Origin: Volutella citrinella
Lineage: Eukaryota > Ascomycota > Sordariomycetes > Hypocreales > Nectriaceae
Assembly: GCA_034401135.1 (NCBI GenBank)
Contig: JAWZSP010000008.1
Location: forward strand, 62,001-126,000
Direction: 5' to 3'
Length of the DNA: 64,000 nt
A program made the translations under genes and the position numbers. Position 1 is the stretch's first letter; every line of letters begins with the position of its first letter. Below are positions 55,501 through 64,000 of this stretch, piece after piece. The notes under the pieces are model-generated. The model worked only from the letters and a program-made list of their open reading frames with translations. It was not told the DNA's origin and did not search any database.

Positions 55501-57382
55501 AGGATCGAATTGACGACTTTATAAGGCAGGTCTGCTACAATAGCCGAAAGAGCCTCTGCACTGGGGTGATAAAAGGCATATCGAGCATGCTTTTCGAGAA
55601 TCTTTCGCTTAGAGTAGAGTGCAATAATCTCGAGGATGCTTGCAAATGCGTTGGTAAGAACGACCATGAAACAGAAGATGGAGCGGCGCTGGAAGCTTGA
55701 AGTATCCATAGGAAGATTGTAGAAGACGCTTCCGACGATGAGTGCTTGGATGAAGTTGGTGATTAACATTGCCATGGTGATTGAAGGATCTTGCTTTAGG
55801 AGGACAAACGAGCGCCAAAGGGTCATATTGAACTGGTCGAAGAATGATAGGTTGAAGGGGGAGCGGGAGCGTGCCCAAGAGGACTGATCCAGACGGCGTG
55901 ACTTGACGAAGGCTTCGTGGTCCTCTCCGTCAAAAGGATGATCCACCAGATACCTCTGCACATCAGCAAGGACAGTAGCGCGAGCCTGGCTTGCCTTCCA
56001 TGCGTCGGCAAACTCATCAGGGGTGTTGGGGGTCCTGCCCTCAAATCCAGGCCGCATGACACGCTCCACGGGACTCGTCATCGAGGTCAGGAAATCAGGC
56101 GTCGTCTGTTGCTCGGGGCATTCGAAGCCAAGCTCTTCGAAGTACGCCTTGGCCTCGTCAGCAGGACCGAAGTAGATCTGGCGTCCTTCGTAGAGCACCA
56201 AAACCTTGTCAAAACACTACGGCAAATACAAGTTAGCAAGCTGTCCAAGCCAGAAGTGTTATGCCCGCCTCAAAAATCAAAGTTGGGATGGAGACTCACA
56301 TCGTAGGCGGCTTGGGGTGCCTGGTAGATGGCAACAAAGGAAGTGCAGCCGATGATATCAGCCTGCGTGCGTAGTGTGCGACAGAACTCGATTGCATTGG
56401 CACTATCAAGCCCTCGGGTACTATTATCCCAGCATTGGAGAGGGGCGTACCCAAGAGCTGCCTCGGCGATAGTTACCCGCTTCCTCTCGCCACCGCTGAC
56501 GCCGCGAACAAAGTCGTTGCCAACGCGTGTATTCTTAGTGTGTGAGATGCCAAACATGGCCATGACAACATCACGGAGATGCTCGGCGTACTCCTTTTTA
56601 GATACAATGGCATCGGGAAGGGTGCGCGGACAGCGAGAGCGTGCAGCAAAGTAAAGTGTGTCGCCGACGGTCAGGTGAGGAAAGTGATGATCAACTTCAG
56701 CAGTATAGATAGCATCACTTCGATAGGCCTTGTGCATTCGCTCTGGCCGGATTCCTTGGTAATTGAGGGTGGCCTGCTTGTCCACAAAGAAGCCCTCTGT
56801 TTCGCCAGCAATGGTACGGAGCAGTGTTGAGCAGCCAGATCCCGGGGGGCCGAGGACGCACAGCATCTCGCCGCTCTCGACCACGCCTTCAATACCACGG
56901 AGGATGTCGATTCGGTGCTCCTCGCTGCCTTTGAATGGCCGTTTCAAAAGGTTGGCGGCAGAAAGGATCGTGTTGCCGACAGTGCTCTGATAGTCTGTTG
57001 GCTTGCCGAAACCATGAACGTTCACATCCTTGAACGCGATACCGGCCTGGCGAGGCCCAATTTCATCCTCTGGCGACACTCTAGAGCGGTAGTACGCTTT
57101 TGCCCACTCTCGAGAGTCAAAGCCGGGGCTATTGGGATCGAGTTTGCTGCCTTGGCGGACAGGAAAGAGATCACGGCCGTGTCCTCCTCCGGCGGATTGC
57201 GTTGTGAGTCTCCGTGCGAGATCATGCAACTCGGCTTCCACAATTGTTTCTTCGTGATCGGTACGCGAAGGACCGGTGGCTTTCTCGTCGCTCAGAGTTG
57301 CCGATGAGGAGGCCGGGTCGGATTCGACGGGAGCAGGGGCAAGCTGAAGCCCAGCTGCCTCTTCTGCGGCCATCTGCACCAT
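52570..57382 (-). CDS. PDR-type ABC transporter (ABCG full-size)
   Basis: Exons are 57382-56300, 56216-54672, 54575-53634, 53564-53331, 53272-53043 and 52990-52570, giving 1484 residues. The order is NBD-TMD-NBD-TMD. The first Walker A is [11 protein letters not shown], with Cys for Lys as is normal in fungal PDR pumps; the first signature is VSGGERKRV. The second half has [11 protein letters not shown], a signature reading [15 protein letters not shown] and a Walker [15 protein letters not shown]. Two sets of about six helices and a Cys-rich extracellular loop before the last helix fit the family. Such pumps export azoles, phytoalexins and other hydrophobic toxicants from the plasma membrane. 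The start at 57382 is used; a second ATG at 57373 is possible. It is divergent from a Zn2Cys6 regulator. Confidence 0.93.
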
Positions 57383-58380
57383 ATTTTTTTTTCGCAGTCT
57401 TTTGTCGGGCACGTAGAACAGCAGGAATGACTAGGCGTCGTGGTAAATGGATGGGTTCGTTTCCAACAGATCGAGGCAAAGGCCGCTGCTTGGGGTGGAA
57501 ATATGAAAGGCAATAAGGAGGCAAGCTAAAGGAGGGAAAGCCGCCCTGTATCAGTGTAATACCAGGTCAAGATGATTTCTCAAGTGGCTTTGTTGATTTG
57601 AGGGAGGATTTGGTCACATCTTATTATAAATCCGACGCGTAGTGTAATTCCCGTTTGATGGCGAGCCTTGTACGTGAAGGTAATCTTCTCGCTTTGACCC
57701 TAAAATCGCAAGCATCCCTGTCCCTACGGACTCTCCCTGCATGCCCGTATGCCCCGATCGACTCCGTCAAGTTCCCTCTGGCCAATGGCTACTCGACGGC
57801 TGGTTGACTTGTTCGATAAGGTAGACAATTTGGTGTTGGTTGGTGCATCACGGACTTTCGGTCGGTGGCGTCAGCTCGAAATAAGTCCGGGCCCACTGCT
57901 TTAGTGCCTGGTGTGGAGACGCACTTTCGGATTATAAGAAAAGGCCACCGTCTCTAAGTCCGTCCCCATCGTCTCTTCCCTCCACACTCTGTGCAACAGT
58001 CAGCCAGGCCTGTGGGGAATCGTGACGCTTGATTGGTCCCTAATAGCATCGATCACCACTTCGGCAAGCTTCAGGTACGCGGCGGCCCCTTGCTGCCCCT
58101 AATTATGCCTTCTAGAAATTTGCTAATGTCGGACTTTTGAGAATTTTCAGAAATAGACTTTCTGTACGTGGACAAGGGCCTGTATCCCGCAGATTACGCC
58201 AGCTACCACTGCCTAAATGCGCGGCTTGTCACCATCGTCGCATGCATAGGCGACCGACGTGAGAATCGCGCATTTCTAGCCTAAACTTTTGTTGCCAGGG
58301 GGAGAAAACGATGACTGCTAGTCGCTGACTTGACGGCCACTCTCCAGCTCTTCTTACCTCCACAGTGTACTTATATCAAC
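57383..58380. other. Divergent promoter of ABC pump and Zn2Cys6 regulator
   Basis: About 1 kb with no gene. It has an AT-rich TTATTATAAA about 240 bases from the pump start and a TGTGGGG at 58011-58017. Confidence 0.45.
58011..58017 (+). promoter_or_regulatory. TGTGGGG motif in the ABC/regulator promoter
   Basis: Context GCCTGTGGGGAATCG. It lacks the preceding A of the extended form, so it is a weaker match than those at 31-52 kb. Confidence 0.25.
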
Positions 58381-60836
58381 ATGGAAACAACCCCTGGTTT
58401 TCATCCTCTGGCAGTAAGTCAAGACTCGCATGTAGGAAAAGGATCAAATAAAACACACTGCCTTCCGCCTATTCATTCGTTCACTGTCCCCGTCTCACTC
58501 TATGGACACTCGACCGCGAATACAGGGGCAGTGTCTTCGTGATTTGCATCCATTCAACTTTTTGCAATTTCTTTCTGATATCAACATGTTGCTGACTGAT
58601 AGCTTTTGTCGTCCTACTAGTGTACCAACTGCAAAAGGAAAAAGGTGAGAAACAGTTCATGTCCTCTTCCACTACTCCCAGACATACTTGCTCTATAGCG
58701 GGAAAATACAGTATGCTCAGTTCCAATCTAACAATTCCTCATCTCAGGTTCGTTGCAGCCGGTTGCTTCCAGAATGCCAGCTATGTGAGAGGTGTGGTGT
58801 AGAATGTATTTACCCTACCAGGGTCGCACGCAGACGCAAGCCAAAGGAGTAGGTACAGCACCTATCATCCTCTTTTCTGTACAATGTAACTAATTACCAT
58901 AGAAACTCGTCGCGGCAGGGTTTGCCCTCTTCTCAGTCTCTACTGAATAGGCTAGAACGCCTCGAAGCACAATGCCATGTCACGCTACCTCGGGCACCCG
59001 CTGCATCGGTCATGTCAGACTCTAACAGATGCCAATCCCCACACGACGCTTCCTCACGCACTGAAAGCCCTCAGCCGTCTTCTTTCACTGGTACCTCATC
59101 CAGCGAAACTATCGGTCTCCCGGGTCCAGCTGGTGTTGCTAAGAGTACAAGCACGGCTGCGTCACATCAAACTAACCACTTACACAGAACGCCCCCTATC
59201 TCCTTGCATTCTCTTAATGACTCCTCATCAAATTGCCGGGATATCTCTAGCACCATCCAAGCGCTTAAAAGAGGCCTAGAAGACGCCAAAAGAAATGCGC
59301 GTCGTACCTACGCCACCGCTGCAAACGTGTGTGAAGCTATCGACATTCCAATCGACTTGGCGAAGCAATGGATCAATAGTAAGACGAGTCCTCTGCAGAG
59401 GCCTTCAGTTTTCCAAAGCTCACCCTCGCCTCAAACAGACTACTTGGAGGCCACAACGATGGATTCATTCTTTATGCTGCCAAACATCTCCATCCTCCGA
59501 TGGCTACCAGATGTCTTGAGCCACCCGAATATCCATGTCGACGCTGTTCTGGTATTAATCTACTACTGTGTCTTGTACATCGGTAGTACAATGCTTGCAT
59601 ACGAGGGTCCTGACAGGAAAGAATGGACACGGAAGTTATACATGTGCTGCTTACGTACAGTCCCCTTGTGGCAACAAGAAGCTCAAGGCACTGCTATGGA
59701 TTTGTATGCAGCTCTCTTTCTGGTATGATTTATCATTTTCTTTCTACTCTTATGCTCCTGCTTCTTCTCTCCCCAACCTTTTCCCTCAATTTCATTGCAA
59801 TAGGACATGGTCAATGTACTTACTGTTTCCCTTCATAGACGGTAATTTCATTCAATCACTTTGACACCAACTTCAGCTGGAACGTCTACAAGTGGGCGGC
59901 AACATACGCCCTTTCCCTAAACTTGCACCGATTGGATGGACATGACAACGAAATACCACCCAGCTTCGTAAGCGAATCGTCACCGAACGAAACTCGTCGG
60001 GACTTTTGGGAACTAGTTCATTATGATCTTCAATATCAGTTGCTTCATGGAAAACCTCCCCTCATCACGGAAACCTGGAATGTGGATCTTCCAAAGTTCA
60101 CCGAATGGGAACACCGCCAGAGAGATTCCAACTCATCCATCGGCTTTTTGCTTTCTACTAGAATTACATTCGCCATGACGGAGTTCTTTCACCTAACGCA
60201 GTCTTTTCCAACTGGGAATGATGATAGCCATGTAACAAAGGTGGAAGCCGTCTGTGCCCAGATTGAGCAATCTTGCATAGAATGGAACACGGTATGTCAT
60301 GTCGTGTCCTGTTTCTATTTCCGACACAACGGAAAAGGATTCCAACCCTTGGTGCCTTGATCTAAACGTCCAGCTGACCATATCTATAGGCTGCTTCGGC
60401 TCAGAAAGAAGTCTCACATATTTTCGGCTCCTGGCGTCTCGTTGCTGTCACAATGGGTGGCTACCTCTCTATTATATTCATGCTACGTCGTGTTGTCGCC
60501 ATGATTCGCGGCCTACCAAACTTGGAACAAGCCGATGATGAAGTATCCAAAATTCCGATTGCAATCCGAGCTTCCCGGTACGCACTACTGACAGCAGCGG
60601 ACGTACTCGATGCTGAATCCCATGCTGGTGGTATCTCAACTGTGGCTGAAGTCTTCATGATTCACATTCCGTATTCATACCTTCTGCATGCTCTTCAAGT
60701 AGATGGACCTCAGGCTACAGAGGACGCCGCGCTACTTCAACGCGTTGCTGGGCAAATAAGGGCTGTTTCAGCGCGTCACCCGGAGACTCAGCCTCTCTCT
60801 ATAGCCTTCCAGACAGCTTTAAATAGTGTCAAATGA
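58381..60836 (+). CDS. Zn2Cys6 transcription factor with fungal_trans domain
   Basis: Exons are 58381-58413, 58621-58644, 58748-58848, 58903-59722, 59839-60291 and 60390-60836, giving 625 residues. The zinc cluster is assembled across exons: METTPGFHPLA|CTNCKRKK|VRCSRLLPECQLC...C, a C-X2-C-X6-C-X5-C-X2-C type spacing. A basic linker VARRRKPKE and a heptad-like LLNRLERLEAQ follow. The middle homology region carries SFNHFDTNFSWNVYKWAATYAL. The 24-base second exon and the short first exon are inferred from exact splice phases. XlnR- and PDR-regulator-like proteins share this pattern. Divergence from the ABC pump suggests it controls the pump. Confidence 0.85.
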
Positions 60837-60909
60837 ATAAAGCCCAAGGTCAAAGTGTCATTTTGCTCTCTCGCGGTCTATTGTGTCTTATGAAATGCAT
60901 AACACCACA

Positions 60910-60959
60910 ATCGCAAAGTGGCGAGTTGAGACGCGGGGTCAGTCGCCTACCCCCATGTT
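60910..60959 (+). repeat. Dispersed repeat, copy 2
   Basis: About 50 bases starting ATCGCAAAGTGGCGAGTTG, matching 51824-51873. It lies in the convergent spacer downstream of the Zn2Cys6 regulator. Confidence 0.5.
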
Positions 60960-61110
60960 AGAGATGCAAATCAAAGCCTCTTCATCGTGGCTTGGTTGGC
61001 CAGTCAGTGGGCACTAAGAACGCTTTGTAGATTCCCATGCCGCTGTTATTGAGTTTCAAGATATGTATCCTATAAGAATAATGGAAATGACTGAATTCGC
61101 CCGCTAATAA

Positions 61111-62028
61111 CTACCATTTTTCGGCCGGGTTGAAGATGATGGTAAAGTCCTCCAGCTTGACAGCCGCATTCCATCTGCCCAGCGTTGGCCAGAAGTTGCG
61201 GTAAAACTTATCGCCAACAGCATTCACACGCCCGCCTGCAACCGCATCTCCATCGCCCTGGCTTAGATCCATCAGCGCCACTCCCGGCGTCGTCTCCTGC
61301 ACCGCGAGCACCGTGTTGGCCCAAGTCTCGGTCCCGGGCAGCTCGCCGTAACTACCTTTGCCCTTAGGTAGGGGTGCCTGGCCCAACCTCGCTGGTACGC
61401 CCTGTGGAATCAAGGGCGAGCCAAAGTTGACTGGGATGCCGGGGCTGACGTCGGGGTAGATGGTGGCCTGGAAGAATGGTTTTTCGGCGGGATATGCTTC
61501 TGTGTTATCGCCAGTAGTGTCATGAGGGTACAGCTTCACTGTAGTGCTCCCGTCTGCATTGTCGGTCCACTTGAAGGAGGCGAGATGCTTGGGGATGTTC
61601 CAGTTTGCGCGACCGTTGTAGCACGTATACTTTTGGCTGACGTACATGCGCGTGACCCTCAGGCTCGTCTGCGGGAGGCCTAGATACGGCCCCGGGTATG
61701 TAAATGCCCCTGGTATGAGGACGAACTCGTCATATGGTCCCACAGGCGTGTCAGTGTACCGGATGATTTGGATAGCACCGATAATTCCCGTGTATATCCC
61801 TGCCGTCGCAGCCGATCCTCGTTGTCGCTCAAGGGGCGAGTACGCCTTCTCAGGCAGTGACAAGACAGCGGGTAGGGGGATCGCCCAGCCGGTGCCCTTG
61901 AGAGTCCATGGCGCTGATACGATCTCGATGGGGTTCGTGCAGTTGTTGGTCCAGCAAGTGTTGTCTGCAAGGACGTTGAGCGCGAGACTGCCAACAAGCA
62001 GGTTCCAGCTCAACAGTTGGAAGAGCAT
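61111..62028 (-). CDS. Secreted protein with acetoacetate-decarboxylase-like fold
   Basis: Single exon of 305 residues from the ATG at 62028. The upstream in-frame ATG at 62097 would bury the signal peptide MLFQLLSWNLLVGSLALNVLA, so the inner start is preferred. PVGPYDEFVLIPGAF, YVSQKYTCYNGRANW and WNIPKHLASF resemble the acetoacetate decarboxylase superfamily. The Lys in NIPKHLA aligns with the Schiff-base lysine region of the true decarboxylase (GYPKKLA). Cysteines near the N terminus (CWTNNC) suit an extracellular protein. Activity is unknown; members also act as aldolase-dehydratases or binding proteins. Confidence 0.7.
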   Translation of the reverse strand: MLFQLLSWNLLVGSLALNVLADNTCWTNNCTNPIEIVSAPWTLKGTGWAIPLPAVLSLPEKAYSPLERQRGSAATAGIYTGIIGAIQIIRYTDTPVGPYDEFVLIPGAFTYPGPYLGLPQTSLRVTRMYVSQKYTCYNGRANWNIPKHLASFKWTDNADGSTTVKLYPHDTTGDNTEAYPAEKPFFQATIYPDVSPGIPVNFGSPLIPQGVPARLGQAPLPKGKGSYGELPGTETWANTVLAVQETTPGVALMDLSQGDGDAVAGGRVNAVGDKFYRNFWPTLGRWNAAVKLEDFTIIFNPAEKW

Positions 62029-62861
62029 CTTGAATGGACGATGAAACAGGACAAGCAAAGGCAGAGAAAATCCACAGCCACTAGGGTAGGGCGCCATGTC
62101 ACATGTATCTTGTCCAAGGCAATCACACCACCTATATGTACTTTACTCTCTTGCTCGGCATGTGAATAGTGCGGCACTTTTTATTCATCTATGTCGTCAT
62201 GGACGCACAACGATTCTTGGCATATTATGAACCTGGAGTGATGAAGAAAATGCAGCCAGGCTGCAGGGCTGATCCAGCTTGTTCGGCTTGATTGTTCGGC
62301 CGGTTTCCTCGGGATATCAATCAGATCGAGCCTCATATTGTTCCCAGCTATTACCAGCATTGCGGTGACGAGGGGAGACGATGACGCTAACGGTAAATTA
62401 AAGGGGACTATTCGATGCTTTTTTGCACGTGAACTACCATTCTGGACGATTACCAAGGTAATAATTCAGCTCACTGCGATCAGAGTTGGCTACCTCGGCA
62501 AACCGAATACCACCTTACTCTATCCTGCAGGCCACCTTTGCTGCACGTTCTGGGGTTTTGCACTCGAAAACAGCAACTTAATCGCCAACTGCCGCAGGGG
62601 AGAGACTGCGTTGGTGTGCTGATGTGACATGCAGGTTCAGCATGGTAGATTGCATCTATGCGCATGTGAGGGTGTCGACAGGCTCTATGAGATTAGCGGG
62701 TCATGCCAAGCTAAAGATAAGCAGCCTTCGATTGCGTTATTGTCGTGTGCGTACCAATTCGTATGTAAGGTCGCTTCATCCGGCTTTTCTTCCGGCTGCT
62801 TCTCTTCCATTGCCAAAAAGGACCGTGTCACTCATTAGTCTATTGCACCTTGTCGCACGCC
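62029..62861. other. Divergent promoter of two secreted-protein genes
   Basis: About 830 bases between the decarboxylase-fold and GMC genes. Short ORFs only; no shared motif copy and no repeat seen. Confidence 0.4.
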
Positions 62862-64000
62862 ATGCGCTGCATCCTGTCCCTCTCTTTTTTGGCCTCCATT
62901 GTCAGCGCCCAACTCGTTGGCGGAGGCAATCTACGCGATGAATACGACTACGTCGTCATCGGCGGCGGTCCTGGCGGAATGACACTTGCCAACCGCCTGT
63001 CGGAGAACAAGGACATCACTGTCCTCCTCGTCGAGGCGGGACCACTGTATGTGCCAACCTAAACCATCGATTTCAGACTTGTGCATGTTTTCTTACTCGA
63101 CCGAAAAAGCCATAATTACGAGAAAGGAATCATGATCCCTCGCTGGCAGCCCCTGAGCCTGCTCAACCCGGACTATCAATGGGGTCTGGTGACGGAGCCC
63201 CAGAAAGAACTCCTGTACCGCCCGGTCCCCTGGATACAGGGCCATCTTCTCGGTGGCGGTAGCTCGGTCAACATCATGCTGATGAATATCGGAGCTCCAG
63301 CCGAGTTTGATGCGTGGGCTAGCTTTGGAAATCCCGGATGGAACTGGAAGGGCGTCTCGCCATACTTTCGCAAGGTCTGTATACTTCAATATTGCACCTT
63401 GCCAGATGAGACTAGAAGTTTCAGTGCTTAGTACTGATATTTCTAGGCTGAGAAATTCACCCCTCCGAGTGTTGAAGAGGCCAACGATTTTAAAATCACG
63501 TACAACGAGGCGTGTCACGGCTTCGAGGGCCCAGTCTCAAGCGGCTACAGCGCGTGGCACTACCCACAGAACAGTAGGAACACATCCGTAATAGGTACTT
63601 CAACTTGAGCATGCGCTAATTGATGTTGTTCAGAACTTTGGCAGGAGGCTATGGACTCATTGGGCATCAAACGAGCTCGCGACCCTCTCTGCGACCCCCT
63701 GGGATCCTTCTTCTCCCCCCACGCCCTCGACCACCAGAACCAGTCCCGTGTGGATGCCAGAGTCGCCTACTTTGATCCCATCTTTGCGCCTGGCGGGGCT
63801 CCGAGGTCCAACATTGACGTGGTTGTCAACAACCTGGTGACGAAGCTCATCTCGACCAAGGATACGAACGGCCGCGTTCGCGTCACCGGCATCGAGGTCA
63901 GTGGGCATCGTAGACTGCCATGCTGCGTTTTCTGTTTCTAAGTTTGACATATATAGTTTGCCTCATCTGCGTCTTCTCCGCGTACCACGGTCAAAGTCAC
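62862..64000 (+). CDS. GMC oxidoreductase, secreted (partial, runs off the window)
   Basis: Exons are 62862-63046, 63110-63374, 63447-63573, 63634-63896 and 63957 to the window end. The N terminus [17 protein letters not shown] is a signal peptide. [20 protein letters not shown] is the FAD fingerprint and LLVEAGPL the ribose-binding end of strand two. [18 protein letters not shown] is the first GMC signature. The second signature and catalytic His lie beyond the window. The acceptor at 63110 was chosen because the alternative leaves a 30-base intron. Secreted GMC enzymes (glucose, aryl-alcohol and related oxidases) oxidise alcohols or sugars with release of H2O2. The substrate is unknown. Confidence 0.88.

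Noticed and set aside
1..64000. CRISPR arrays, tRNA or rRNA genes, and complete transposons
   Set aside because: None found by eye. No regular spacer array, no cloverleaf candidate I could support, and no transposase or reverse transcriptase motif in any frame.

Overview
This window reads as nuclear DNA of a filamentous ascomycete (Pezizomycotina). The evidence is short phase-consistent spliceosomal introns with GTRNGT donors and CAG or TAG acceptors, Zn2Cys6 and C2H2 regulators carrying the fungal middle homology domain, several cytochrome P450s, a fungal PDR-type ABC pump and a siderophore-type MFS carrier. I cannot name the species. Exon coordinates were built by hand from reading frame, splice signals and family similarity. 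Nearly all gene models close with a codon-multiple length, but single boundaries may be off by a base or two.

Layout. 1-0.84 kb: a broken amino-acid permease. 1.9-10.8 kb: a Zn2Cys6 regulator, a TcuA-like flavoprotein, an N-terminally truncated alcohol dehydrogenase and a 14-TM MFS carrier. 11.3-14.8 kb: a very long secreted subtilisin-like protein with a degenerate active site. 15.6-22 kb: a carboxylesterase, then a divergent P450 / FAD-monooxygenase pair. 22.2-30.7 kb: two C2H2 regulators of the same architecture flanking an SDR. 32-36 kb: a pisatin-demethylase-like P450 and an MFS carrier. 37.2-51.6 kb: a dense oxidative gene set. It holds a vanillyl-alcohol-oxidase-like flavoprotein, a P450, two HIBADH-type dehydrogenases, two HxHxDH metallo-hydrolases, an NmrA-like protein, an alpha/beta hydrolase, an SDR and a carboxymuconolactone-decarboxylase-like protein. 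51.8-52.2 kb: a P450 relic. 52.6-60.8 kb: a PDR ABC pump divergent from a Zn2Cys6 regulator. 61.1-64 kb: a secreted acetoacetate-decarboxylase-fold protein and a secreted GMC oxidoreductase that runs off the end.

How the genes may work together (inference). No PKS, NRPS or terpene synthase is seen. The enzyme mix at 37-52 kb suggests stepwise oxidation, lactone or ester opening, decarboxylation and further dehydrogenation of a phenolic or other aromatic compound, with MFS and ABC export. A recurring motif, ATGTGGGG (complement CCCCACAT), lies in most of the divergent promoters between about 20 and 58 kb. It suggests one regulon, possibly driven by one of the two local C2H2 regulators or by a CreA-like repressor. 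This cluster plus its shared motif is the best candidate for an undescribed system here.
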